Of a stretch of 64,000 nt of DNA, positions 1-10,993 are shown piece by piece. This stretch comes from Elymus sibiricus (Eukaryota > Streptophyta > Magnoliopsida > Poales > Poaceae). The notes below the pieces were generated by a model. The model was not told the DNA's origin and searched no databases. It worked only from the letters and a program-made list of their open reading frames with translations. Within the stretch, counting starts at the first letter, position 1. Each line of letters starts with the position of its first letter. Both the position numbers and the translations under genes were made by a program. The stretch lies in assembly GCA_039707655.1 (NCBI GenBank), contig CM077674.1:237189904-237253903 (forward strand), read 5' to 3'.

Positions 1-1
1 G

Positions 2-1057
2 GTATATTTCTTCAAGAGGAAGAGTGAGACCCAACAAACCGTCATTGACTTTGCAAATGAAGCTCAACGTCAACACAATGCAAAGATATTAATGATAAGA
101 AGTGACAATGGCACCGAGTTCAAGAACTACACCTTGGATGAGTTTCTTAGTGATGAGGGGATCAAGCATCAATATTCCACACCTTACACCCCTCAACAAA
201 ATGGTGTAGCGGAGAGGAAGAACCGGACGTTGATGGACGCGGCAAGGACCATGATGGCGGAGTTCAAGTCCCCGTACAACTTTTGGGCCGAAGCCATCAA
301 CACCGCATGTCATGCATCCAATTGGCTCTATCTCCGCAAAGGCTTGAACAAGACTCCATACGAGATACTTACCGGCAACAAGCCCAACCTCAAGTACTTT
401 CGGGTGTTTGGTTGTAAGTGTTTCATTCTCAAGAAAGGTGTTCGTTTGTCTAAATTCGAGTCTAGAGCTCATGAGGGCATATTTGTTGGTTATGCTACAA
501 ACTCTCGCGCTTACCGTGTCCTCAACAAGTCCACCGGACTCATTGAGGAGACGTGTAACATGGAGTTTGATGAAAATAACGGCTCCCAAGTGGAGCAAAG
601 TGGTACTTGTGATGTAGGTGATGAAATTCCTTCCCAAGCCATAAGAAGAATGGGTGTTGGTCATATCCTACCCATTGAGGAACCCCTTGTGGCTGAAGGA
701 GAAGGACAATGTTCCACTCATGTGGAACCATCACCAACCCAAGACCCACACGCTTCCGAAGAACAAAGTGAAGGCCCTCAACCAAATGAACAAGATCAAG
801 GGCAAGATCAACCTCAAGTTGGTGGTGACCCACCAAATGATGCCCAAGATCAAGTTCTCGTTCCCGAGCAAGTTCAAGATCAAGAGCAAGCTCAAGATCA
901 AGAACAAGCTCAAGACGACGCCCATGATGATCAAGTGACCGCTCCTCAACTCTCTCATGAGGAGCAATTAGAGCGTCGTGCCACCAAGATTGCTTCCAAG
1001 CTCAAAACAAAAGAGCATCTCATGAAGAATGTGCTTAGAAGCTTAAGAAAGGGGTAA
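2..1057 (+). pseudogene. copia integrase (C-terminal part of catalytic core plus linker)
   Basis: The frame is open from base 2, so the protein starts outside the window. The last two catalytic residues are visible: Asp in RSDNGTEF (about 101-124) and Glu in GVAERKN, exactly 35 residues apart, the D-35-E spacing of retroviral-type integrases. The conserved RAYRVLNKSTG block follows, then a Gln/Asp/Pro-rich linker (about 700-940) with repeated QDQ/QEQ units. The TAA at 1055-1057 is not a natural end: related polyproteins run on into RT. It results from a one-base loss in the G run at 1051-1054, which moves the rest of pol into frame 1. Confidence 0.9.
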
Positions 1058-2652
1058 GCACTGGTAGACAATTAACAAACTATTGTGAACATCATGCGTT
1101 TGTTTCTTGTGTTGAACCCCAAAAGGTCTATGAGGCGCTCGAGGATCCGGATTGGCTTAATGCCATGCATGAAGAACTCAACAACTTCGAGCGCAACAAG
1201 GTGTGGAGATTGGTGCCAAGGCCAAAGGAGAAACATAATGTCATTGGAACCAAATAGATCTTCAAGAACAAGCAAGATGCTCACGGGATTGTCATTCGTA
1301 ACAAGGCGTGTTTGGTGGCACAAGGCTACTCCCAAGTCGAGGGTATCAACTACGGTGAAACCTTTGCTCCTGTTGCTCGCCTTGAATCTATTCGTTTGTT
1401 GCTTGCTTATGCTTCTCATCACAACTTCACATTGCAACAAATGGATGTGAAGAGTGCTTTTCTAAATGGTCCTCTTAATGAGTTGGTGTATGTTAAACAA
1501 CCCCCGGGGTTTGAGGATCCCAAGTTCCCCAATCATGTGTATCAACTCGATAGGGCGCTCTATGGCCTTAAACAAGCCCCACGTGCGTGGTATGATCACC
1601 TTACCGAGTTGTTACAAGATCGTGGGTTTGAAATTGGGAAAATCAACCCCACTCTTTTTACTAAGAAGGTCAAAGGGGAGTTTTTTGTATGCCAACTATA
1701 TGTTGATGATATTATTTTTGGTTCTCCTAACAAAGCTTTCAATGATGAGTTTGCCGCACTCGTGACCTCAGAGTTTGAGATGTCCATGATGGGGGAGTTG
1801 AAGTTCTTTCTTGGTTTCGAAGTCAAACAAAGAAAACAAGGGATCTTCATCAATCAAGCCAAATACACCCAAGACATGCTCAAGAGATTCAATCTAAGTG
1901 ATGTCAAGCCGGCGACTACACCGATGCCCACCAAATGCCAACTTGACATTGATCCCAATGGTAAAGCGGTGGATCAAAAGGTATATCATTCTATGATTGG
2001 ATCTTTGCTTTATCTTTGTGCATCTAGACCGGATATCATGTTGAGTGTGGGAATTTGTGCATGGTTTCAAGTTGCACCTAAGGAAAGCCACTTTGTGGCG
2101 GTCAAGCGAATCTTTCGATATTTGGCTCATACCCCAAACTTTGGCTTATGGTACCCAAGAGGAGCAAACTTCAAGCTTGTGGGATATTCGGATTCGAATT
2201 GGGCGGGAGACAAAGTGGATAGGAAGTCAACTTCCGAAGGGTGCCAATTCCTTGGTTGCTCTTTGGTGAGTTGGTCCTCAAAGAAGCAAAGTTGTGTGTC
2301 TCTTTCCTCCACCGAGGCCGAGTATGTGGCAGCCGGGAGTTGTTGTGCTCAATTATTATGGATGAGGCAAACTTTAAAGGATTACAGTGTCAATTGTGAC
2401 AAAGTGCCTCTTTGGTGTGACAATGAAAGTGCCATCAAGATTTTTCTCAACCCGGTGCAACATTTCAAGACGAAGCATATTGAGATTCGGTATCACTTCA
2501 TCCGGGAACATATTAGGCTAGGCGAGATTGATCTCAACTATGTCAACACTCATGATAACCTTGCGGATATTTTCACGAAGCCTTTGGATGAAGCAAGATT
2601 TCGCGAGTTAAGGCATGAGCTAAATATCATTGATTTGAGCAATGTGGCTTGA
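1058..2652 (+). pseudogene. copia reverse transcriptase and RNase H
   Basis: After the frameshift the polyprotein continues in frame 1. The block ending GTK is followed by TAG at 1255-1257 where the family has Trp, then the frame is open to 2652. RT motifs in order are [47 protein letters not shown] and the catalytic YVDD in [11 protein letters not shown] (about 1696-1728). RNase H shows [17 protein letters not shown] and the terminal [10 protein letters not shown] block near 2560-2590. It normally copies element RNA to DNA in cytoplasmic particles. The stop and frameshift make this copy unable to give a full polyprotein. Identification of the domains is certain; calling it a pseudogene follows from the two breaks. 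Confidence 0.93.
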
Positions 2653-3117
2653 ACCTTTGCACACCCCACCATACTCATCATGTTATCTTGTTTAGGTGTA
2701 GGCATGGACATAGGGGGAGTATTGTTCTCTCAATGAGCTCTTCCTCCCCCCATTATGCCAAAATTAATCATATCTTTCACATTAGCCATTTTTTATGGTA
2801 CTTGTGCTTCAAAGATGAGTTTTGGTCATGGGCCCAAGGATAATTCTTCGCGGTGCCATACCATTTAACTCAAACATAGGTGGCTCCGGCCACCGCCCTT
2901 GTGCAAGGTTGGTTTTTATTTGAATCTTATTTGCCTTGCTTTTTGGGTTTTCCTAGGTGTTTGATTTCTCCAAGGGGTGGCTTTTATTGTTTGCATCTTG
3001 CACTCTTGGAGTCTTCACCACCATATTACAGTGTCAAGATTCCATCCTAAGCTTTCTCATCCAAGCCATCTATTCCAAATGTACACATGTTTGATTCCAT
3101 GGTCTGGGCTATTGCAA
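2653..3117 (+). other. Spacer after pol with first polypurine tract
   Basis: No reading frame of note. A polypurine tract, TAGGGGGAGT, lies at 2711-2720, 59 bases past the pol stop. Similar tracts recur near 5475, 5767, 5836 and 5901. Multiple tracts of this form are a known Sirevirus feature; only the last abuts the LTR. Confidence 0.6.
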
Positions 3118-3362
3118 CCTGGCGGTACAACCGGTGGTAATAGCGGTACTACCGCTTTTACCACCAGGCTGTGACCCCAGCGGTACTTCCGGTCAGGCAT
3201 CAGCGGTTCTACCGCTGGTACTCAGACCTGTACCCCTGGCCGGTACTACCAGTGTTTGGAAGCGGTACTACCGCTGCCTCTGGCGCGGAAGTACCACCCT
3301 CAACCACCTGGTAGCTCTAGGAGCGGTACTACCGGTCTCCAGACCGGTACTACCGGTTGGCT
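3118..3362 (+). promoter_or_regulatory. Cluster of near-palindromic CGGTASTACCG motifs upstream of the third gene
   Basis: Near-perfect palindromes of the form AGCGGTACTACCGCT recur here, for example near 3144, 3236, 3260, 3321 and 3343, with several degenerate copies between them and a few more at 3766-3850. The same motif clusters in the LTR at 6237-6680. Sirevirus LTRs are known to carry such palindromes. Here a second cluster sits just 5' of a TATA box and the third gene, so it probably acts as an internal promoter region; that role is inference. Confidence 0.6.
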
Positions 3363-3373
3363 GTCTGGGTGCA

Positions 3374-3381
3374 TATAAATA
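3374..3381 (+). promoter_or_regulatory. TATA box for the Sirevirus third gene
   Basis: TATAAATA lies right after the palindrome cluster and 170 bases before the proposed start codon at 3551. The following leader is pyrimidine-rich. The same order, palindromes then TATA, is seen in the LTR (TATATAAG at 6712-6719). Confidence 0.5.
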
Positions 3382-3550
3382 GCACGGGCCGAAGGGGTAT
3401 TTCACTTTCCCCCTTCGCGCTCGTCCTCCTTCTATGCCCTAGCCGCCGGTTGCTCCGCCCATTGCCCCGGTGCGCCCTCCGGCACATCGGATCGGTCGGC
3501 CCTTCATCGGATCCGCTCCGTGGAGGCCGCCTCTTCTTCGATCTCCTCCC

Positions 3551-5426
3551 ATGGATACCGGTATTGCCCTGTTCTTCGTGTTCTTTAGGGTTCTTGTTGT
3601 TGAATCCTATTTCTAGGGCATTGCTTGTATTCCCTCATTTTTGGCCAAATGGTTGGTGGGAGAGATCCGTATAGACTCCTCCTTTACTTGTGCGTAGTTA
3701 GGAGTAGAAATATTGCATCTAGATTCGAAATAGGGTTGTTCCCGTTCTTCAACTCGGCAGATCCGCTCTCAGCGGTACTATCGGCCTTTGCGAGCTGTAC
3801 TACCGCTGGACCGGAACTACCGGTTGGACAACCGGAACTACCGCTATCTCTGAACCAATCTGCACTATTTCTCTTCTACTTACATACATGTGAATTATTC
3901 TTCTGCCTGTGTGTACATTCCTCTCATCTTTGCTGGGGTTTCTGTGTTCTCCGTGTGCGTGTGCAGGTGGCTCTAGCTCTCGTGCTGCTCAAAAGTCTCA
4001 GAACACCAGGAAGAGGGCCTGTAGGGGCAAATAGCCGGTTGACAATGAGGATGCTCCCGAGGTGGTGATCCCTACCAAAACCACTCGTCGGGCGAAGTCT
4101 GTTGCAGCCAAGCAGCGTGCCGCGTTGCCGATTCCCAAATGGAAGCTTTTGGACTGGGAGAGGGTTTGTTTCCAGGATCCCTACACTCTGCCAGCAAATC
4201 CTCGCTGGAACAACCCTCAGTTCCAGAATGAGTTGCAGATGCGGATTGTGTCTGAAGTGTTCGAGCACCACAAGAACAAGGTCACCCGGATGTGGTCCGT
4301 TGACATTGGTCATTATAGGAACAATCTTGACTACTTTGGAGAGGCTCTGGAGCTATGTGAGGAGTTTGATTTGATCAAGATCATGGAGCTGAACTGTGAC
4401 TTTGATGTGCAGCTCATTCATCAGTTTTATGCTACAGTTCACTTCGGCACTGATGAGGCACGTCACCTTTCATTCATGTGTCGTGATGAGTTCTTTCATG
4501 TCCCTTGGAGTGCTTTCTGCAATGCTCTTGGCTATGAGGACACCGGGTTGGAGGGTCAAGGTGGTCTCCGTCCTCACGACCGAGCCCACCCCATGGAGAA
4601 GATAAAGCTTGCCCCTCTGTACATCCCTGGACGTGGCATCGTGGGTAAGTCCAATGACCTTCAGCTAGTCTATGATATCATGCATCGCGTGTTCCGCTAT
4701 GTGCTGCTTCCCAAAGTTGGGAATCAAGATGAAATCTATGGGTATCTTGTGGATTTGCTTGTGGCCATGAAGACCAAAAGGGGCTCGGGCATGAAGTTTG
4801 ATGTGTCCAAGTGGATGTATGAGGAGATGTACAACTGTGTGTGGTACCGCAAGGTACCGATTTATGCTCCTTTTGTGATGCAGTTTCTGAACTCAGTTTG
4901 GGCAGCTCGTAGGCCTGGAGAGCCTCTCACCACTCCTGCTAACCTCACGGAGCATGAGGTTAAGGTGTTCAGGAAGAAGAAGCATGCTGCTCCTCGCTTT
5001 CCTGTGGGCAATGAGGATGATGTGTTTGCCACCTCGAGTGATGAGGACTTTGAGTTGGGGGCTGGGTCCAAGCCCTCATGGGTGGAGAAGCTGACTGCCA
5101 AGGTCAAGAAGACCTTTTGTCTACAGGCTCATATTCATAAGAAGCTCTACAAGGCTCACGTGGCTGAGAAGATGGCACACCGCAGACAGATTCAGCTGAT
5201 GAGGCACCGCAATGTGCCAGATGTGCAGAGTGGCTCTAAGAAGAACATCACTCCTGAGGATAAGTGGTACTTGGCGAACTGTCAGTGGTCTGATGATGAG
5301 CCTGCTACCTCTGTTGCTCATGATCCTGAGGATGATACAGTGGAGCACGAGGAGTCTGAGGAGTCTGAGGAGTCTGACGGTGACGGTTCTGATGATTCCC
5401 CTGCGACAGGCGATGAGCTTTGCTAA
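3551..5426 (+). pseudogene. Sirevirus third (env-position) gene, spliced, one in-frame stop
   Basis: Best model: a tiny first exon 3551-3560 (ATG plus ten bases in all), donor GT at 3561, acceptor AG ending at 3966, second exon 3967-5426. The ten-base exon leaves phase 1 and the second exon resumes in the frame of the long ORF, which supports the model. The only break is TAG at 4032-4034, probably a former CAG. The protein (about 490 codons) has a basic N-terminus, a globular core (about 4120-4700, with WSVDIGHYRNNLDYF and QFYATVHFG) of the kind annotated as putative plant transposon protein domain, a basic likely-helical stretch near 5085-5220 and an acidic Glu/Ser tail. I see no signal peptide and no clear membrane segment, so env-like describes position, not proven function. 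Confidence 0.75.
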
Positions 5427-5913
5427 GCCCTGGGGCGTTAGCTTCGCTCTTTTCCTTTTTGGTGTCTTGATGCCAAAGGGGGAGAGAGTTATATTAGGTC
5501 ACGGGAGTTGCATGGGGGGTTCATTTGCAGTTGCTTTCTTTGAGTTGAACTATGTTTATTTGCTTTCGAGTGTCTTGTGAACTTGTCCTATGATGTGACT
5601 TTGTGCATGGTGTGAGACATGCGTACCTTTTATCTATGCACTTATCTATCAGTAGAGCTTGTGTGGTATTGGTGCCCTTATCTTTTGCTCTACTGTTCAT
5701 TCTCTGCAAATATATGCTTGTTGTCTTTTACGTTGGTTTGCAGTCACTGGTTGGTCTATAAAATCTAGGGGGAGCATTGATCCGAGTGTGAGCATTTTGC
5801 ATTCCAAAAGCAAATTCTAAATAGTGCTCACACTCAGGGGGAGCCCCGTCTATATTTTCTAGATCTCCCGTGAAATTCGTGTGGTTGTCATCATCCATCA
5901 AAAAGGGGAAGAT
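5427..5913 (+). other. 3' untranslated region with repeated polypurine tracts
   Basis: Four purine runs lie at 5475-5487, 5767-5774, 5836-5843 and 5901-5913. The last, AAAAGGGGAAGAT, directly abuts the LTR and is the likely plus-strand primer site. No coding signal beyond antisense shadows. Confidence 0.7.
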
Positions 5914-7452
5914 TGTAAGGGCATTTCCTGCCTTAGGGTTTTGGTGATGATGACAATACACGTGTGGACTAATCGTGTGTCCTAGTTTACTCAGGTACAC
6001 ATTGTGTGGCGCAAGACGGTTAGGCCTTCCCTCTCTAAGGAAAAGATCGAAGACGGAGTTTCCAACGCGTTTTATTCCTTTGGTCGTAGGAAATCCGTAC
6101 TATTAAGAGGGAACCCACATCGGAAGGTATTGGGTGAATCAATGCACGTACACAGCTCGTTGCACCCACCATATTGCCTTCGTTCGAGGAGAGAGAGGTT
6201 CCCATAGTCCATCCTGTTTGAACAGATCTGCACATTGCGGTAGTACCGCTTTGTTGAGCGGTAGTACCGGTGGCCGGTAGTTCCGATTGAACCACCGCCC
6301 CAAGTACCGCACAGGGGTGATACCCTTCTGTACTGGGTGCGGTGGTAGACCGGTGGTGGCCAGGAAGTTCCGGTTTGTCCTGATAAACCGGTACTACCGG
6401 TGTTCAGTGCGGTAGTACCGCCTGGATCGCCACCACCCAGGAACTATAAGTCCAGCGGAAGTTCCGGCCTTACCACCGCTCGAAGTACCGCCCAGGGGTG
6501 GAAACTTTCTGTTTGTCATCCGGTACTAGAGCGGTGGTGGAGCGATAGTTCCGGTTTTCTCCGAAAAACCGGTACTACCGGTTGCTCCACCGGAAGTACC
6601 GTCCTGGTGCCATGGCAGGGGTTTCCCGCATACACCGGTAGTACCGGTGGTATGTGCGGAAGTACCGGCCCAGTGCAGTTCTGCGCATAACGGTTGGATT
6701 CTTGGGGACCCTATATAAGGAGGTGCTTCTCCCACCTCCCTCCTACCTCTTGCCTCTCTCTCTCCTCCATTAATGCCCTTGAAGCTTTCTTGCCCGATCT
6801 CTATCTCTAGCCACTCAAACTTGTTGATTTGCTAGGGATTGAAGGAGGAGACCTAGATCTACACTCTCACCAAAGGAAACTTGATTCCCCCATACTTTCT
6901 TGTGTGGATTTTGTTACTCTTGGGTGCTTGGGCGCCCTAGACGGAAGAGGTCACTTCGGAGCCACATTCCATTGTGGTGAAGCTCCGGGGTTTCGTTGGG
7001 AGCCTCCAATTAAGTTGTGGAGATAGCCCCAACCTTGTCTGTAAAGGTCCGGTTGCCACCTTCAAAGGAACCAATAGTGGAATCACGGCATCTCGCATTG
7101 TGTGAGGGCGTGAGGGGAATATGGTGGCCCTAGTGGCTTCTTGGGGAGCATTGTGCCTCCACACCGCCCTAACGGAGATGTACTTTCTCGAAAGGGAAGG
7201 GAACTCCGGTAACACATCCTCGTCTCCACCGGCTCCACTTTTGGTTACTTCTTACCTTTACTTCTTGCAAGCTTTTGTGTGTTGTATTCCTTGCTTGCTT
7301 GTGTGCTTGACCTTGTTGCATCATATAGGTTGCTCACCTAGTTGCACATCTAAACAACCTATTTTGATGCTAAGTATAAATTGGTCAAGAAAAGATAAAA
7401 ATTGGTAGTTGCCTATTCACCCCCCCTCTAGTCAACCATATCGATCATTTCA
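5914..7452 (+). repeat. 3' LTR of the Sirevirus
   Basis: Begins TGTAAGGGCA right after the polypurine tract and ends with CA at 7451-7452, giving 1539 bases. The upstream half holds the palindrome cluster, followed by a TATA box and a pyrimidine-rich leader region. The end CCCCCCTCTAGTCAACC then about 20 bases to CA matches my memory of Maximus-like LTR ends. The right end is set by the junction with a different element, and the 5' partner is outside the window, so the target duplication cannot be checked. Confidence 0.8.
6237..6719 (+). promoter_or_regulatory. LTR palindrome cluster and TATA box
   Basis: Copies of CGGTAGTACCG or CGGTACTACCG lie near 6238, 6260, 6388, 6410, 6569 and 6634, among shorter CGGAAGTACCG-type variants up to 6668. 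TATATAAG follows at 6712-6719 and a CT-rich stretch comes after it. This is the expected U3 promoter of the element. The palindromes are typical of Sirevirus LTRs. Confidence 0.7.
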
Positions 7453-7501
7453 ATAACAGCATGCAATAATCAAAAATTATAGATACGTTGGAGACGTATC
7501 A
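7453..7501 (-). repeat. Terminal 49 bases of another LTR element (reverse orientation)
   Basis: Read on the minus strand from 7501 it begins TGATACGTCTCCAACGTATC, a very common Triticeae LTR start that I recognise but cannot name with certainty. The Sirevirus is inserted 49 bases inside this LTR, so the remainder of that older element must lie left of the window. Confidence 0.65.
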
Positions 7502-8851
7502 GGCAGCCCACGGATGCCGCTATCCATGCTCACCCCACTGTCCGAGCTGGAATCCGGCGGAGGTGAAGTCCACCACGTGGTCAAGGTGAATGAGCACGGG
7601 ATGTCGAAGCACAACCACCTGCCCCCACCGCGGCGGCACCTCCTCGAGAATGTTGAGCTCAGGGAAGTGCATTCCCGGCGAGCCCCCTCCCTTGACTCCT
7701 CCAGCTGCAACACGCCCCTGGTCTTGAGCTTCTCTATGGCGTCCATCCATACCCAGAGCCTGAAGCATCTGGTTTCCTCCTCCCGCCGCACCTCGTGGTC
7801 GATCTCATCGATGAGCATGGAGGGATCGAACAGGGCCGCCAAAGATTCGACATCCCAAGCGTGCTCCGGCACCCCCTCCAAATAGACCCGCACCTTGTAG
7901 AGCATCTTGGCCGGCGAAGCCCGCCGGAAGCGCCACCAGGAGGCCACCATGAGCGACATCCTCCCAAGCACCAAAGGCCCACAACCGGCGAGCACCCTGT
8001 CGCGAACCGCGGCGTCATCAAAGATGAGCAGCAGCTCCCCCAGCGCCCTCAGAGACAACTTCACCGCCTTCTCCCGAATGCGGAACCTCATGGCGACCGC
8101 CCTCTTGACGTCGAGGATCTCGAACTGCCGCGGTAAGCCCACGACCACCGCCACCACCGCGCACCGGTTCAGCCTCCGCTCCGCCTCGGCCTGACCCGCC
8201 GTCCTCCTCGCCGTGGCGATGACCAGGCCACGCTGCACCTCAGGATCAGACGCCGGAGCCTCCATCGGGGCGCGAACCGCAGAGCTTCGTGGAGGCCCTG
8301 GAGGGGGTGGCGGAAGGATCACCACCGGCTCAACACGCTCCTTAGCCCGCACTTCACCTCCACCCGACCCCGACGGCTACGCAGCACCACACCACCTGGC
8401 CCGGTGCCCCACCTCGCCGCAGATCAAACACTTGGCACGGTTGTTGCAGCCCGCGATCTGGTGGTTAGGCTCAAGGCACCGGAAGCACTTTCCCCACGCC
8501 TTCCTGAAGAGGAGCTCCTTGAGATGAGAGTGCTTTGGCTTCGGTCTCGGCGGCGGGCGCTGGTAAAAAGGAGGGCGCCTTCCCCTTCCCACCGTCTTCC
8601 AAGTTCTAACCACCCTCATCAATGCGCGCAGGCCCGCTGGCAGCCCCCGGCCGCTCCCGCTCAGGTACCACAACGACGGATTTAAGCCGGCCATCAGCCC
8701 CCTCCCCCGGCCGCTGCGCTTGCAATGAATGTCGCCCCGCATCGACCGGCAGCGAATGCGCATCTGCCCCTCCAGGAGCCAGCAGAGCCTCCAAGTAGGA
8801 GACCGCGGGAGGGCGGGGAGAGGGTGGGGCAGAAGCCGTCGCGGAGGACAT
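7502..8851 (-). pseudogene. Zinc-knuckle / DUF4283-type retroelement ORF, broken and truncated
   Basis: Minus-strand start ATG at 8849-8851, then an Ala/Pro-rich N-terminus. A frameshift near 8610-8630 leads into a block with two adjacent CCHC zinc knuckles (CFRCLEPNHQIAGC and CLICGEVGHRARWC, about 8380-8460). An in-frame TAG lies at 8377-8379. The same frame then continues through a Pro-rich linker and a fold with FEILDVKRAVAMRF, LLIFDDAAVRD and YLEGVPEHAWD, matching the nucleic-acid-binding DUF4283-type proteins common in grasses as LINE ORF1-like or retroelement-derived genes. It is cut at 7501 by the LTR insertion, so any downstream RT is lost. Which class (LINE ORF1 or free-standing family) cannot be told here. 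Confidence 0.6.
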
Positions 8852-10711
8852 CAGGAACCGAGACTAGACGCGGAGAGAGGCGCCGGCGGCGCCGCCGAGA
8901 AGGCGACGCGCACGGGAGGGGAGAGGCAAGAGGAGAGGAGAGTAGCGCGAGCAATTTTGCCAATCGATCTAGTCGAACACAGCCAGCTTCTGATACTCGT
9001 CGCCGGAGATGGCCTCCATCATAGGAAAAAATTTCAAATCAGACACAATTAAGTATCCAAAGAACACTGTATTGGCTCTAAGTTATCATGATGCAAAATT
9101 CAGGTGTTACAGGGCGGGTGTCGTCGATCTCGCAATTTTTTTTGCAGCTGTTCCGTTTGTGTTGCAAGCCTATAGCCCATGTTGTGAGGGCCGCTCGCCG
9201 GCGGGAGCGGAGAGGCTGACCGGCGGCCGGCGGGGTGCTATGAGGACTGCTCACCGGGTGGTTGCTTTGATCCTGCAAGGCACTAACGCGGTGTTGCGAG
9301 TCCCTCCGCTGACGGCTGGGAACCCAGGGGGCTGCGAGGTCGTTCGTCGTCGGGAGCGTAGATAATGGAACGGGGGTGGTCTGTTGCGAATCACTCACCG
9401 GCTTTCCCCGCTTCCGCCGGTGCTGCAAGGTCGGGGAGTGTCAGGTGCGAGCCAGGGAGCTAACGGAGAGAAGGGGGTGTGGTGTGGTGTGTTGTGCTGC
9501 GATGGCGGCCGCGAGGCGAGCAGGATCAAAGCAGCGGTACGGGGTGTGCGGACGCGCGAAGCGGCTGGATGACACAAGCACGATCGAACGGCCACGAGTT
9601 TGTGATCGGCCGGTAGAGGAGACGGCTGATTTTTCTTTAGTGCACGCAACCTCAACCGTATGGCCAGACGGCACATGATTTTGCACACAGCTTGGTCGCC
9701 GGTGATCTTGCTGGTCGTCCGGGTTAATGGAATAGAATGGTGTTCCAACGGGCGCAGTAGTTCTGTCGTTCTGTCACTGTCACCTGCTTTGTTCCATCGG
9801 GCTTTCTTGTTGCCAGCAGCTGTTAGTTCTGTCACTGTACGCGTTCCTCCTTGCCATCTCCCTGTCGCTGTCAGACAAACGACGAAGCCAACCACTTCCG
9901 TTCAACGGCTGCCACTATGCCCGTGATCTGCTGGTTGATTGTGAGCGGGTAAGATGCGTCGGAGAAGATTGTGGCACTAGATAGGCACTACTGATAGGAA
10001 TCGAGTCTTGCAAAAGGAAATAGCTAGGAATCAACTTTGAGTCACGGATTGCAATCATCTCAGCAAAGATAACTTTGGGTACTTTGCATACTCGCACTCT
10101 AAATGAAAAGTCTGTTCCAGTCATCATGATACCAGGAAGATTGGTTAGTAGAAAGCCTGTTCCTGAACTGAAGACTTCTGTTTATTCGTATTCCGGACTT
10201 TGGGTAAAAACGTCGGGACGGTGTTACTTTGTGCCACACGTGTGACACTTATAATTTGGGTAAAAATTAAGGGGCTGCCTTGGATGTGCTAAAAGCCAGT
10301 CAATACTGGAACTGGAAGCTAGTAACACATACAGTAAACCGGAAAGCATCCTCCTGAAGAGAGCATCGTAGGTTGTAGTTGGAAGCTGGAAAGACATAAA
10401 CATTTTAGAATACATTTTTAGAAACTAGAAGTTTCATTACCCCTGCCCTGACCCCCTGCACGGACCAAGAATGCATACATCCAGATTATTACATATCTGG
10501 TAAAATGGGCACACACGAAAAGGCATGTCATGAGTGGCGATGTTGGAAAATCAATTAAGTGTAGTCAATTCAAAGTGGTATAGTCAGATGTATTTATTTA
10601 TACGGATTTTTTTTGCATGAAATCTACTTGTTGCATGGTTCTTTTTGCCAAAAAGTTGTGTAGCCAATGGACTACACCGCTTATGGGCGGCTTCGCAATA
10701 ATACTCTCTAA
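8852..10711. other. Unassigned, GC-rich then AT-rich intergenic DNA
   Basis: 8852-9900 is GC-rich with overlapping short frames in all phases and recurring GCTGCAAG-type words, but no recognisable domain. 9900-10711 is ordinary AT-richer DNA. I see no gene, RNA or clear repeat boundary apart from the MITE that follows. Confidence 0.4.
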
Positions 10712-10990
10712 GAGCAAGTACAATAGTGGGCTTATAGCCTGCTTACATGACAATTTTGTCTAGGTGAAGAAGAGAGACTGGAAAAATGAGGGGAGTGGGC
10801 TCTTATGCAAGAGCCTAGCTATATGCGCATTCCTAGGAAGATACAATAAATATAAGGAAAGAGATAGAGAGAAGGAGGAGAAAAGTAGTACTCTTATAGC
10901 TAACCTTATTTTATGGGTAGCTACAGGTGATGATTATATATGACATGGCAATCGTATAGCCAGCAGTTGGCTATATTATTAACCATGCTC
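10712..10990. mobile_element. MITE with TAA target duplication (Tourist/Harbinger-like)
   Basis: A 279-base element flanked by TAA at 10709-10711 and 10991-10993. The left end GAGCAAGTACAATAGTGG and the reverse complement of the right end GAGCATGGTTAATAATATAG form imperfect inverted repeats. The interior is AT-rich with no coding capacity. The 3-bp TWA duplication and small size fit Harbinger-derived MITEs; the exact family is not named. Confidence 0.75.
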
Positions 10991-10993
10991 TAA

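Larger units (their letters stand above)
1..7452 (+). mobile_element. Sirevirus-type (Maximus-like) Ty1/copia retrotransposon, 3' half
   Basis: The order integrase, RT, RNase H, an extra 3' gene, repeated polypurine tracts and a long LTR is that of the Sirevirus lineage of plant copia elements. The 5' LTR, gag and the first part of pol lie off the left edge. The coding part carries one frameshift and at least two in-frame stops, so this copy is defective. The LTR starts TGTAAGGGCA, which I recall as Maximus-like; the family name is from memory, the lineage call rests on the layout and palindrome clusters. Confidence 0.85.

Noticed and set aside
4062..5426. Treating the Sirevirus third gene as a true viral envelope
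   Set aside because: No signal peptide or convincing membrane helix; the core matches plant transposon protein domains, so only its position is env-like.
9009..9895. Several 80-166 codon frames in the GC-rich stretch after the zinc-knuckle pseudogene
   Set aside because: Overlapping in many phases on both strands, low-complexity composition, no motif.
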